DNA from: Bacillus sp. FJAT-28004
GTDB taxonomy: Bacteria; Bacillota; Bacilli; Paenibacillales; Paenibacillaceae
Assembly: GCF_001280845.1 (NCBI RefSeq)
Contig: NZ_LGHP01000001.1
Location: 491,905-555,904 of the forward strand
Length of the DNA stretch: 64,000 nt
Reading direction: 5' to 3'
The notes below the pieces were generated by a model, which was not told the DNA's origin, did not search any database, and saw only the letters and a program-made list of their open reading frames with translations. This document shows, in pieces, positions 1 through 9,051 of this stretch. A program made the translations under genes and the position numbers. Numbering within the stretch: position 1 is the stretch's first letter; each line of letters starts with the position of its first letter.

Positions 1-1
1 A

Positions 2-2602
2 ATAAACTTTGGCATACCGGTTCAGGAGCTTATCGTTGATTTGCAATCCAAATCGATGAAGATCAGGCCGGAGAATGATCCAGAGCCAGATACCAAAAAA
101 AATCTCAAGACGATGTCACTGCGCTCCTTCTCTGATCTTGAAGAGCATATTACGCTGACGGACGGCAGAATGCCGGCAGAGGAGCAGCCGGTGGATGGCG
201 TTTATGAAGTACTTGTTACAGAACGAAGTCTTGTACAGTTCAAAACGGTTCTGGACACGAAGTTTTTTGTCAACGACGATAAAATTGCCGGGGAAATAAC
301 GTTTAAGCCAGTAGGTGTGTTCAAGAAAAAGCAGGACGATGATCCTTATTTCAGAGATACGGATCTGAGCGAGCTAAGCACAAGCTTTATCATTAGTGAG
401 AAAATCGCTAAACAGCAGCTCATGCAGGAAAGCCGAATTCCGGTTGCGTCCGTAGGTTGGTTTTTTGTATTGGACTATTCTAAGCTTGAACTGAGCTTGG
501 TGGATGACTTCATTCAGACAACCAATAAAATTCGCAACGTCATGTTGAATAGTGTAACGATGTATCAGGCGGTGTCAGAGACACCTGCTCTTGAAACGAT
601 TTCGAAATATTTAGTACGGGCAGAACAGCTGAAGACGCTCATGTGGTCGCTTAATGTTCCTGTATTGATTATGCTCGGTTTTTACATGTTCATGGTATCG
701 AATCTTATCGCAGATCGGCAAAAAAATGAGATTGCTGTCCTGCGAAGCAGAGGAGCTGCGCGTTGGCAGGTCATCAGCTCTTATGCGGTAGAAGGCATTA
801 TTTTATGCGGCATCGCATTTGGTGTTGGCCCCTTGCTTGGCGTCATACTGACCGAGATGCTTGGTGCATCAAATGGTTTCCTTGAATTTGTACAGCGCGT
901 TCGGTTGCCAGTCAGACTTACGGAAGAGTCCTATCGTTATGGAGCGATTGCTTCTGGCGTCTGTTTTGTCATTATGATGATTCCTATCATTATGGCTACT
1001 CGCGTCTCCATTGTAGGTCATAAGCAGCAGTTGGCAAGACTTTTGAAATCACCGTTATGGCACAAAATGTTTCTTGATGTGATTGCATTAGCGCTAGCTA
1101 TCTATGGTTTATACACGTTCCGAAAAAGGCTGGCTGATTTGCAAAGCTTGGGACTAAATGCCGATGATCTAAACATTGATCCGTTGCAGTTTGTTGTACC
1201 TGCTTTGTTTATTATGGGTGCGGGTCTGCTCTTGCTTCGTTTGTATCCATGGATTCTTAGACTCGTATATTGGATCGGCAAGAAATGGTGGCCGCCTTCC
1301 ATATATGCAACATTAATACAGGTTGGACGTTCCAGCTCGCAGTATCAATTTTTGATGATTTTTCTTATTATGACGATAGCTACTGGCGTATTTAGTGCAT
1401 CAGCAGCAAGAACGATCAACAATAACACAGAGGATCGAATCAGGTATAGCAATGGCGCAGAGGTTGTATTGACCACAGAGTGGATGAACGATGCACCGCC
1501 GCCTCCGCCTCCGGGAGCGCCGACTTCTCCGACACAGGATTTAGCTATGTTGGCGCCTGTCCATTACTTGGAGCCGGCATTCGAGCCCTTCAAAGCGATT
1601 AAAGGTGTAGAGCAAGCGGCTAAAGTATTCAAGAAAGAAGTATCCTTTAGCGTAAATGAAAGTAATGGTCCTGCAACTTTAATTGGTATTGATTCGGATG
1701 AATTCGGTGAAACAACCTGGTTCCGTGACAGCTTGCTTAACTATCCGCTTAATGATTATTTAAACCTGCTCGCAGGTGATCCGCAGGCGGTTCTCATCTC
1801 AAGAACGTTAGCGGATCAGAATAAAGTAAAACCAGGCGACACGATTTGGGTAGGCTGGAGCGACGTGCCGCAGCAGCCGTTCAAGGTGTATGGCATCATT
1901 GATTATTTCCCAACCTTCAATCCGAATCCTGCCGTAGGCAGCGTGGATGTCAGTGAAGAATCTTCAGGGGGCAGAGCTCCAATGCTGATCGTCGGCCATT
2001 TGCCGCGCATTCAGGTTCAGCTTGCGCTTGAGCCGTACGATGTCTGGCTTAAACTGAAGCCGGAGGTCAGTACTTCTGAGTTTTACGAAGCGCTTAAGGA
2101 ATCGAAGCTTCCGATTACGAATATCGTCAATACGAGAGAGGAACTGGTGAATGCCAAAAATGATCCGTTCCTTATGGCTTTAAACGGTATTTTGACGTTA
2201 GGTTTTGTATTGTCGATTCTTGTTAGCTTTATCGGGTTTCTATTGTATTGGGTATTATCATTGCGAGGCCGAACCTTGCAAAATGGTATTTTGCGTGCCA
2301 TTGGCTTATCGCTAAGGCAGCTCATTGGAATGCTTGGGGTTGAACAGCTGCTGACATCAGGTGTTGCTGTTCTAATCGGAATAGGTGTCGGCAATATCGC
2401 AAGTCGATTATATGTGCCTAACTTCCAAATTGCTTTTAATCCAAGCAGCCTTGTACCGCCATTCAAAGTCATGTTTGATGCGACGGATTTGGTACGCATC
2501 TACGTGCTAGTCGGCTTCATGTTAGTCGTTGGACTTGGCATATTAGCCTACATGCTGTCGCGACTGCGTATTCATCAAGCGATCAAGCTAGGGGAGGATT
2601 GA
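2..2602 (+). CDS. FtsX/MacB-type ABC transporter permease (5' truncated)
   Basis: Large permease partner of a MacB/LolD-type ABC system; it probably moves or extracts lipophilic or peptide substrates, and the substrate is unknown. The reading frame is open from base 2, so the true start lies upstream of the window; the TTG at 41 is only the first possible start inside it. Counting from that codon, an extracytoplasmic region precedes hydrophobic segments near residues 205-225, 245-270 and 300-320 (first FtsX core). More segments lie near 345-440, then a second extracytoplasmic domain (about 455-700) and a final FtsX core (about 715-845) ending in IKLGED. A run of six prolines sits near residue 485. 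The stop is three bases before the ATPase start, so the two are translated as a pair. The family assignment is secure and the role is not. Confidence 0.85.
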   Translation: MNFGIPVQELIVDLQSKSMKIRPENDPEPDTKKNLKTMSLRSFSDLEEHITLTDGRMPAEEQPVDGVYEVLVTERSLVQFKTVLDTKFFVNDDKIAGEITFKPVGVFKKKQDDDPYFRDTDLSELSTSFIISEKIAKQQLMQESRIPVASVGWFFVLDYSKLELSLVDDFIQTTNKIRNVMLNSVTMYQAVSETPALETISKYLVRAEQLKTLMWSLNVPVLIMLGFYMFMVSNLIADRQKNEIAVLRSRGAARWQVISSYAVEGIILCGIAFGVGPLLGVILTEMLGASNGFLEFVQRVRLPVRLTEESYRYGAIASGVCFVIMMIPIIMATRVSIVGHKQQLARLLKSPLWHKMFLDVIALALAIYGLYTFRKRLADLQSLGLNADDLNIDPLQFVVPALFIMGAGLLLLRLYPWILRLVYWIGKKWWPPSIYATLIQVGRSSSQYQFLMIFLIMTIATGVFSASAARTINNNTEDRIRYSNGAEVVLTTEWMNDAPPPPPPGAPTSPTQDLAMLAPVHYLEPAFEPFKAIKGVEQAAKVFKKEVSFSVNESNGPATLIGIDSDEFGETTWFRDSLLNYPLNDYLNLLAGDPQAVLISRTLADQNKVKPGDTIWVGWSDVPQQPFKVYGIIDYFPTFNPNPAVGSVDVSEESSGGRAPMLIVGHLPRIQVQLALEPYDVWLKLKPEVSTSEFYEALKESKLPITNIVNTREELVNAKNDPFLMALNGILTLGFVLSILVSFIGFLLYWVLSLRGRTLQNGILRAIGLSLRQLIGMLGVEQLLTSGVAVLIGIGVGNIASRLYVPNFQIAFNPSSLVPPFKVMFDATDLVRIYVLVGFMLVVGLGILAYMLSRLRIHQAIKLGED

Positions 2603-2605
2603 CGG

Positions 2606-3487
2606 ATGATTCATTGCGAAGGGCTTGTCAAAATATACAAAACAGCCGACCTAGAGGTATTCGCCCTGCAAGGCCTCGATCTTCAAATTGAAAGCGGCGA
2701 GCTGATGGCCATCATTGGCAACAGCGGTAGCGGCAAATCAACGCTGCTGAATATGCTTGGCGGCTTGGACCGTCCAACAGCAGGCAAGCTGACCGTTGAC
2801 GGAAGAGATATGCTGAAGTTTAAGGAGCGTGACTTCGTTCGTTACAAGCGCGAGAGCGTAGGCTTCGTCTGGCAAAATAATGCGAGAAACTTGATTCCTT
2901 ATTTAACAGCTCTTGAAAATGTGGAGCTTCCGATTTTGCTAACAGGCAGTCGCAAGCGCTGGAGAGCGAAGGAGCTGCTGGATGCAGTTGGCTTAAGCCA
3001 CCGTGCTTCAAATAAGCTTTACGAATTGTCAGGGGGAGAACAGCAGCGCGTAGCAATCGCTATTGCCCTTGCAAATCATCCTAAGCTGCTTCTTGCCGAT
3101 GAGCCGACGGGTTCGGTAGACTCACGAATGGCCAATCAGATTTTGGACTTATTCCGTGAACTGAATCGAACGATCGGCATTACTGTTGTTATCGTTACGC
3201 ATGATCCAGAGCTTGCCAAGAAGGTTGATCGTGTAGCGGCAATCCGAGACGGCAAAATTTCATCCGAAATGCTGCGCAAACGCTCATATGCCGAAGAGCT
3301 GGCGGAGCTTGAGCAGGAGGATGAGGATGGCACGCATGTAGAGTATGCGGTGCTCGATAAAGCGGGTCGATTGCAGGTGCCTTCCAACTATTTGGAATCA
3401 ATAGGCGTAAAAAACTCCAATAAGCTGCGCGTAGAGCTTGGAGAAGGCAAGATCATCCTGCTGCCTCCTGAGGAGAAAGCGGAGTAA
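2606..3487 (+). CDS. ABC transporter ATP-binding protein with AbrB-like C-terminal tail
   Basis: ATPase of the FtsX-type system, energising the permease encoded just upstream. Visible motifs are Walker A GNSGSGKST (about residue 37), the signature LSGGEQQR (about 140), Walker B LLLADEPTGSVD (about 160) and the switch histidine in VTHDPE. The MacB/LolD core ends near residue 225. A charged linker rich in Glu follows, then about 45 residues (DKAGRLQVPSNYLESIGV onward, ending EGKIILLPP) that read like an AbrB/MazE/SpoVT swapped-hairpin domain. That extension is unusual for the family and could mediate dimerisation or regulation. The ATG at 2606 follows GGGGAGG. A strong hairpin terminator follows the stop. 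ATPase call firm; tail call from pattern only. Confidence 0.9.
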   Translation: MIHCEGLVKIYKTADLEVFALQGLDLQIESGELMAIIGNSGSGKSTLLNMLGGLDRPTAGKLTVDGRDMLKFKERDFVRYKRESVGFVWQNNARNLIPYLTALENVELPILLTGSRKRWRAKELLDAVGLSHRASNKLYELSGGEQQRVAIAIALANHPKLLLADEPTGSVDSRMANQILDLFRELNRTIGITVVIVTHDPELAKKVDRVAAIRDGKISSEMLRKRSYAEELAELEQEDEDGTHVEYAVLDKAGRLQVPSNYLESIGVKNSNKLRVELGEGKIILLPPEEKAE

Positions 3488-3502
3488 GCTATTCAAACCA
3501 AA

Positions 3503-3543
3503 AAGGGCTGTGCATGGTCAGTGATGACTTAGGCACAGCCCTT
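3503..3543. terminator. Bidirectional intrinsic terminator
   Basis: AAGGGCTGTGC (3503-3513) pairs with GCACAGCCCTT (3533-3543), with a 19-base loop. It lies between two convergent genes, the ABC ATPase (+) and the sulfurtransferase (-), and probably serves both. Confidence 0.8.
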
Positions 3544-3562
3544 TCATTCTATTTAGGCAAGC

Positions 3563-4429
3563 TTACGAGTTAGATAGGCTAGGCAATGAGGAGCTCGATT
3601 GGATAACTACTGTATGCTCATCGTTTCCCCATTCATCCCAAGAGCCTTCATAGGGGCGAATATGATGATATCCCATTAATCGTAAAGTGAAATAAGTATG
3701 CGCACCGCGTTGATTCGTCTGGCAATAAGGCATGATTGTTTTTGCAGGGTCAATGCCAAGAGTTTCAAATTGCTGCTTTAAGTCTGGATAAGCCTTGAAT
3801 CGCACAACACCCTCTTGATCTGCCCTTCCAAGGGAATCATTCCATTCTTTATGAATCGCGCCAGATATATGTCCGCCCTTACGATTCGAGCGCTGTTCTG
3901 CTCCGGAATACTCCAAGGCTGAACGCGTATCGACAAGAATGCAGTTGTCCAGCCCTGCTTGAATGGCTTCCTTCGTAACAACCAGCTTAGCATCAGCAGA
4001 TAGGGTGAGCGTTCCTTTTGCCGCAAGAGGCACTTCAATTGTTGTCTCATGGCTGGCTGCAGCCCATGCTGCATAACCGCCATTCAATATTTTCACTCGA
4101 TCCTTAAGACCATAATACTCCAGCACATAAAAGACGCGCGTCGCTAACACACCGCTTCCATCATCATAGACAACGATTGTTGAACCATTGCTTACACCAG
4201 CATTTTTAAGCAAGTATTCAAGAGCATCCACGGAAGCAAAAGTGTAACGCGAACTATCCTTTAATGCTTTGGCGTCCAGCCAGTAAGCGCCTGAAATGTG
4301 ACCGATCTCATAGCCTGTGGCTCTGACATCTAATAGGACGATGTGCGGCTCTTGTCGATGCATTTCAAGCCAATGAGCATCTACCAGTAGATGCTCATTG
4401 GGGTATTGTAATTCTATGGTTTCCGTCAT
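3563..4429 (-). CDS. Two-domain rhodanese-type sulfurtransferase
   Basis: Thiosulfate/3-mercaptopyruvate sulfurtransferase family, which transfers sulfane sulfur to cyanide or thiols in the cytoplasm. It has two rhodanese domains (about residues 10-130 and 145-285). The second holds the active-site cysteine, C236, in YCQTNQRG. The equivalent loop of the first domain reads YDDGSG with no cysteine, as expected for the inactive domain. The open frame extends to a TTG at 4444, but the ATG at 4429 has GGAGG eight bases upstream and gives 288 residues, the usual family size. It is the last gene of the seven-gene operon, 26 bases after the flavin monooxygenase gene. This placement suggests it handles sulfur released by that pathway; that role is inferred. 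Confidence 0.9.
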   Translation of the reverse strand: MTETIELQYPNEHLLVDAHWLEMHRQEPHIVLLDVRATGYEIGHISGAYWLDAKALKDSSRYTFASVDALEYLLKNAGVSNGSTIVVYDDGSGVLATRVFYVLEYYGLKDRVKILNGGYAAWAAASHETTIEVPLAAKGTLTLSADAKLVVTKEAIQAGLDNCILVDTRSALEYSGAEQRSNRKGGHISGAIHKEWNDSLGRADQEGVVRFKAYPDLKQQFETLGIDPAKTIMPYCQTNQRGAHTYFTLRLMGYHHIRPYEGSWDEWGNDEHTVVIQSSSSLPSLSNS

Positions 4430-4455
4430 GCGCGAAGCCTCCAAATCGCTTTTTG

Positions 4456-5766
4456 TTATAAAGGGCTGAACCCTAGGTTTTCACGCAGATTTTGACCAGC
4501 ATAGCGAGTAGGAAACAAACCTCTGCGCTGAAGCTCGGGGACGACAAGATCAAGAAAGGCGTCGACGCCGCCGAAGGCGAGCTGGGGCATGACGCTAAAG
4601 CCATCCGCAGCGCCGTTTATGAACCAATGCTCCATGATATCAGCTACTTGGTTAGGTGTACCAGCAATGCTTAGCTGACCGTTGCCTACCCAATATTTTT
4701 CGAGCAGCTCTCGGAGCGTAAGCTGTTCATTATCGACAATCTTTTTCACCATCTGATAGAAGGTTTGATACGCATTGATTTGACCCGGATCAGGCAGCTT
4801 TGGGAAGGGATCATCCAGTGCATAACTCGAAAAATCGATGCCAAGCAGATTGGAAAGAGACATGACGGCACGTTCAATTGAGCCGAGCTGCTGGAGTTCT
4901 CTCGCAATTTCACGAGCTTCAGCCTCCGTTTCAGCAACAATAACATGAATGCCCGGCAATACTTTAATATCATGCGGGGATCGTCCAGCTTCGGCTGTTC
5001 TTGCTTTGATGTCTTGATAAAACAGCTGCGCATCTTCAAAGGAGTTCTGGACGGTGAATATAAGCTCGGCATATTGAGCAGCTAAATTTCTGCCATCCTC
5101 TGAAGCTCCGGCTTGAATAAGCAGAGGCCTTCCTTGCGGGGGACGCATAATGTTGAGGGCGCCGCGAACTGAATAATAATTCCCTTGGTGCTGTATATCA
5201 TGAACCTTGTTGACATCGGCATACACGCCTGAAGCTTTGTCTTGAACGAGCGCATCTTCTTCCCAGCTGCTCCATAATTTGAGGACGACTTCCGTGAATT
5301 CCCGCGCTCGCTCATAACGTTCTGCATGAGCTGGCAATTGCTGCAGTCCAAAGTTGAAGGCAGTGCGTTCTACTCCAGTGGTTACAATGTTCCAGCCAGC
5401 TCGACCGCCGCTAATATGATCAAGAGAAGCGAATATTCTGGCTGTGTTATAGGGCTCGTTGAAGCTCGTAGAAACGGTAGCAATGAGGCCGATTCGCTCG
5501 GTTACGGTCGCAATTGCAGATAACAAAGTCAGCGGCTCAAAGCCGAAGATCGGGCCATGCTGCACGGCCTTTGCCTCAATAGACAGACCATCCGCGATAA
5601 ATAGGGAGTCAATTCGGGCGGCTTCTGCTTTTTTGGCCATCCGCAGGAAATGACTGACGTCATGAATCTCATCCAGCTTCGTACTCGAATGGCGCCATGC
5701 CCCTTTGTGAGCGCCCGCATTGTGCAAAAACAAGTTTAAAATCATTCTGCGATTAGGTTCGCCCAT
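4456..5766 (-). CDS. NtaA/DmoA/SnaA-family FMN-dependent monooxygenase
   Basis: Bacterial luciferase-like monooxygenase of the nitrilotriacetate/dimethylsulfide/dibenzothiophene-sulfone subgroup. These enzymes use FMNH2 and O2 to cleave C-N or C-S bonds in organic substrates and need a separate flavin reductase; none is encoded nearby. Family hallmarks are the N-terminal LNLFLHNAGAHKGAWRH stretch, ATVSTSFNEPYNTAR, SGGRAGWNIVTT, and LLIQAGASEDGRNLAA. I chose the ATG at 5766 (436 residues) because GGGAGGTG sits just upstream; the GTG at 5773-5775 lies inside that ribosome site. The gene begins 15 bases after the permease stop. The neighbouring sulfurtransferase and ArgH-like lyase suggest an organosulfur or aminopolycarboxylate substrate, which cannot be settled from sequence alone. 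Confidence 0.88.
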   Translation of the reverse strand: MGEPNRRMILNLFLHNAGAHKGAWRHSSTKLDEIHDVSHFLRMAKKAEAARIDSLFIADGLSIEAKAVQHGPIFGFEPLTLLSAIATVTERIGLIATVSTSFNEPYNTARIFASLDHISGGRAGWNIVTTGVERTAFNFGLQQLPAHAERYERAREFTEVVLKLWSSWEEDALVQDKASGVYADVNKVHDIQHQGNYYSVRGALNIMRPPQGRPLLIQAGASEDGRNLAAQYAELIFTVQNSFEDAQLFYQDIKARTAEAGRSPHDIKVLPGIHVIVAETEAEAREIARELQQLGSIERAVMSLSNLLGIDFSSYALDDPFPKLPDPGQINAYQTFYQMVKKIVDNEQLTLRELLEKYWVGNGQLSIAGTPNQVADIMEHWFINGAADGFSVMPQLAFGGVDAFLDLVVPELQRRGLFPTRYAGQNLRENLGFSPL

Positions 5767-5781
5767 ATGAATCACCTCCCT

Positions 5782-6645
5782 TTATTTCATGCCGCTAAGT
5801 GCTATGCCACGGATGATTTGCTTCTGGAAAATAAGAAATATAATGATAAGCGGTGCAATCGAGATCGTTGTTCCTGCCATAATTAAGATCCAATTGCTCG
5901 TATCCTTCAGCTCGCTTGAAAAATAGACGATCCCGACTGGAAGCGTAAATTTCTCCTCCGTTTGCAGCACGATGAGCGGCCAGATGAACTGGTTCCAGTT
6001 CCCGATAAACGTAAGGATGATCAAGGTTATAATAGCTGGCTTCACTAGCGGAATCGCTATGTGCAGTAGAATACGCCATTCATTAAGTCCATCGATTCGA
6101 GCCGCATCCAGTAAATCCGAAGGAATCGAGTCCATAAATTGCCGCATGAGAAAGATGCCGAAGGCTGTAATAATACCGGGAAAAAGCACGCCCCAATAAG
6201 TGTCGGACCAACCCAAATCATTCGCAATTAAATACCATGGGATGATGAGCATTTCCGTTGGAACCATCAAGGTGCTTATAATAAGCAGGAAGATAAGCTG
6301 TTTGCCAGCGAACGAAAATTTGGCGAGCACGTAGCCCGCCGCCGTATCGAAGATTAGAACAGTGGATGTTGCAATAAGAGAGATGATGAGCGTATTTTTG
6401 ATCCATTCTGCGAAGGGTGCCTTCTTGAAAATAGAAGCGTAGTTGTCAAACGTTATCGTCTCAGGAATTAAGCGGAGATTGTAGACGTCTTGAGGAAGCT
6501 TGAAGGATGTAGCGACCATCCATAAAAACGGAAACAACATGATGCCGACGCCGAGCGCTAGCAGCAAGTAAATGACAAGTGAGCGCAGCCTCTCTGCGGG
6601 GGACTTCGCGTTTTTGTGTTTCTTGTAAATGTTTTGTATGCTCAT
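5782..6645 (-). CDS. Sugar-type (CUT1) ABC permease, MalG/AraQ-like
   Basis: Inner-membrane permease, second subunit of the importer in the operon. It has six hydrophobic segments beginning near residue 20, the ATPase-contact loop LDAARIDG at about residue 180, and the usual MalG-type end LSGMK. ATG at 6645 with GGGAGGA eight bases upstream. It begins 15 bases after the stop of the first permease. No ATPase is encoded in the operon, so a shared MsmX-type ATPase elsewhere is expected, as is common for CUT1 importers in Bacillota. In the operon it travels with a lyase, a monooxygenase and a sulfurtransferase, so the substrate may not be a simple sugar. Confidence 0.9.
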   Translation of the reverse strand: MSIQNIYKKHKNAKSPAERLRSLVIYLLLALGVGIMLFPFLWMVATSFKLPQDVYNLRLIPETITFDNYASIFKKAPFAEWIKNTLIISLIATSTVLIFDTAAGYVLAKFSFAGKQLIFLLIISTLMVPTEMLIIPWYLIANDLGWSDTYWGVLFPGIITAFGIFLMRQFMDSIPSDLLDAARIDGLNEWRILLHIAIPLVKPAIITLIILTFIGNWNQFIWPLIVLQTEEKFTLPVGIVYFSSELKDTSNWILIMAGTTISIAPLIIIFLIFQKQIIRGIALSGMK

Positions 6646-6660
6646 CTATTCGTCCTCCCA

Positions 6661-7593
6661 TCAATATTCTACTTTTTTGTTCAGCACTTTTAATTGCAGC
6701 AGAGTAAGCGCCAAAATGACGACGAATAAAACAACGGTAGCAGCAGCGGCGCTGCCCATCTTAAACTGCTGAAATGCCAAATTATAAATATGGAGCACCA
6801 TCGTCGTTGTAGCGTTTAACGGTCCTCCATTCGTCATGCTCAGCACCTGTCCGAACGATTGCAAATAAGAAATGACTCCAATGACTGCGGAAAATACGAT
6901 TACCGGATTAAGCAGCGGAAGAGTAATATGACGAAATTTCCGCCACGCACTGGCGCCATCGATAGCTGCCGCCTCATAGTACATGCGTGGTATCGCTTCA
7001 AGTCCTGTCATAAAGATGAGCATTTGAAAGCCGGTGCTTTGCCAAATCATCGTTAAAGTAATTAGAAAAAGCGCCTGGCGCGGCGATTGAAGAAACAATT
7101 GCGGTTCTAATCCTAGATTTAAAAGCATCTCGTTTAGCCAGCCATTGCGCATAAGAATCCAGCGAAATACCCAGCTGACAGCGATGATGCTGGTTACGTA
7201 AGGGATGAAGTATACGGTGCGGAACAGGCCGCGCAAACGTTGTATATTGTGGAGCAGTAATGCGACGATTAGCCCGACGATCAGCTGTCCCGGCACACCA
7301 ATAAGAACAAATTTGAACGTATTGACGATCGACTTGAGGAAGATTTGATCCACAAATAGCGCTTTGAAATTCGCCAGTCCAACGTAAGGTTTGCTAGAGG
7401 ACAATAAATCCCATTCACGCAAACTCACGTTGAAGGCATACAGGATTGGCAGCAAACGTGTGCTCAAAAAATAAAGCAGAGGAATTCCGAGGGTGATATA
7501 AATAAACAAATTACGCTGCGTGCGGTAGGATAAACGTGTGAGAAGCAGCTCGCGGCTTTTGCGTACGGTTAACTTAAATGCATGTGCGATCAT
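6661..7593 (-). CDS. Sugar-type (CUT1) ABC permease, MalF/UgpA-like
   Basis: First membrane subunit of the importer, with six hydrophobic segments and the EAA loop EAAAIDGA. The frame is open to a TTG at 7620, but ATG 7593 is preceded by GGAGGTG with nine-base spacing, so that start (310 residues) is preferred. A stem-loop separates it from the binding-protein gene upstream. Partner of the MalG-like subunit that follows. Confidence 0.9.
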   Translation of the reverse strand: MIAHAFKLTVRKSRELLLTRLSYRTQRNLFIYITLGIPLLYFLSTRLLPILYAFNVSLREWDLLSSSKPYVGLANFKALFVDQIFLKSIVNTFKFVLIGVPGQLIVGLIVALLLHNIQRLRGLFRTVYFIPYVTSIIAVSWVFRWILMRNGWLNEMLLNLGLEPQLFLQSPRQALFLITLTMIWQSTGFQMLIFMTGLEAIPRMYYEAAAIDGASAWRKFRHITLPLLNPVIVFSAVIGVISYLQSFGQVLSMTNGGPLNATTTMVLHIYNLAFQQFKMGSAAAATVVLFVVILALTLLQLKVLNKKVEY

Positions 7594-7623
7594 AATGGAA
7601 TTCACCTCCATTTCATCCAAGAA

Positions 7624-7651
7624 GGGTGCTCGCTCTCTAGGTCGAGCACCC
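7624..7651 (-). terminator. Intercistronic stem-loop after the binding-protein gene
   Basis: GGGTGCTCG (7624-7632) pairs with CGAGCACCC (7643-7651). It has no clear T run on the minus strand, so it is more likely a processing or 3'-stabilising element than a full terminator. It would keep binding-protein mRNA above permease mRNA. Confidence 0.55.
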
Positions 7652-7663
7652 GTACTTACCCTA

Positions 7664-9013
7664 TTACTTTTTATCTACAGCTGCCCAATATTCGTCGTAA
7701 AGCTTTTGCGTTTTCGCTACGAGGTCTTGAAAGGCTTTCTCGACAGGAACTTTATTCAGCAGCACTTCATTTGTCGCATCAACAAACAATGTTTTTTCCT
7801 GTGTTTCGTCAATGAAGAAATGCGCCCGGCTATCGTTCAATTGGGATATAAAAGGTCCGAGCTTCTCATCGTTTACGTATTTATCCTGTGTCGCAACCGC
7901 TTTCTGCGCAGGAAGCTCACCAATCTGTTCAACCCATTTTTCTTGAACCTCTTTGCTCGTTAGAAACTCCAAAAATTCGGAAGCAGCCTTCAGCTTGTCG
8001 CCTTCTACATTTTTGGGAATCGCGTTCGCCCAGAAGGAGGATGGCGCTGACTTGGTTTTGTAGGATGGAAGAGGTGCAACACCATAGTTTAAATCTGGAA
8101 AGTCTTTCTTAATGGAGCCGAGTCGGAATGAACCGTCGATATTAATCGCCGCATGACCGGTCATGAAGGCATTGCTGTCATTCTCATAAAATCCGTTAAT
8201 CCCAACCTTATGCTTAACTGCAAAATCGATTAAATATTGGAATGCCTCCAAACCTGCCGGTGTTTCTGCCCACAATATTTTACGGCGATCATCGCTTAAG
8301 TCCTGACCACCCGCTTGATGCAGCAGACCATCTCGGTACCAGTGGTGCAGCTGCGCGCCAGGCTCCCATGCGAGCCCTTCAGTGACAAACTGCCCTTTGG
8401 CATCTGTTTCTGTCAGCTTCTTGGATACGTCGACGAGCTGCTCCCACGTTGTAGGAAGCTCAGTAATTTGGGCTTTGGACAATAGATCTTTATTGTAGAA
8501 CAAGGCGAGTGTGCGTACGGCGGTAGGAATCGCGTAATAGGAGCCGTTGATTTTTGCGGCGCTAACTAACGGATAAAAGTTGCTTTCAATTTCCGCGGTT
8601 GGAAAATGATCCTCAGGCAGCGGCTGCAAATAACCGGATGAGACGTACTTAGGCAGCCAGCCATAATAAAGGTTTATAACATCTGGACCTTTGCCAGCTG
8701 GCACTAGCGTTGCTACCTTCTGATTGTATTGGTCATAAGGGAAGTTGGTTTGTTTTACGGTAATGTTCGGATGCAGCGTTTGGAATTCCGTTATCAGCTC
8801 ATTGATCAGCTCAACCTTGGCTGGGAATTCATATTGCCAATATTCAATCGTTACCTTTTTATCCGTTTCGTTATCTGTTGCTTTTTCAGTTGCTTTGTCT
8901 GTTTCTTTGTTTGCTACTTTGTTGCCAGACGTTTGATTGTTGCTGCCGCAGCCGGAAACAGCAAGCGCGAGAATGAGTGAGCCTGTAACTGTAAAAATCC
9001 AACTTTTTTTCAT
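7664..9013 (-). CDS. Extracellular solute-binding lipoprotein (CUT1 type)
   Basis: Substrate-binding protein anchored outside the membrane that delivers ligand to the two downstream permeases. From ATG 9013 (449 residues) the signal peptide ends in lipobox AVSGC with C22 as the lipidated residue. A low-complexity Lys/Thr/Glu/Asp linker follows, then the family-1 binding-protein fold starting at VTIEYWQYEF. A TTG one codon earlier is also possible; AAGGAG lies 12 bases upstream of the ATG. It lies between the amidohydrolase gene and the permeases. The ligand is unknown; the gene's place among degradative enzymes suggests it takes up the compound they attack. Confidence 0.9.
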   Translation of the reverse strand: MKKSWIFTVTGSLILALAVSGCGSNNQTSGNKVANKETDKATEKATDNETDKKVTIEYWQYEFPAKVELINELITEFQTLHPNITVKQTNFPYDQYNQKVATLVPAGKGPDVINLYYGWLPKYVSSGYLQPLPEDHFPTAEIESNFYPLVSAAKINGSYYAIPTAVRTLALFYNKDLLSKAQITELPTTWEQLVDVSKKLTETDAKGQFVTEGLAWEPGAQLHHWYRDGLLHQAGGQDLSDDRRKILWAETPAGLEAFQYLIDFAVKHKVGINGFYENDSNAFMTGHAAINIDGSFRLGSIKKDFPDLNYGVAPLPSYKTKSAPSSFWANAIPKNVEGDKLKAASEFLEFLTSKEVQEKWVEQIGELPAQKAVATQDKYVNDEKLGPFISQLNDSRAHFFIDETQEKTLFVDATNEVLLNKVPVEKAFQDLVAKTQKLYDEYWAAVDKK

Positions 9014-9051
9014 CAATCATATCCACTCCTTTTTTTATAAAAAAGTGCTGC

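Noticed and set aside
2083..2499. 138-codon minus-strand frame within the FtsX-type permease
   Set aside because: Shadow of the hydrophobic coding frame; no start signal and no family resemblance.
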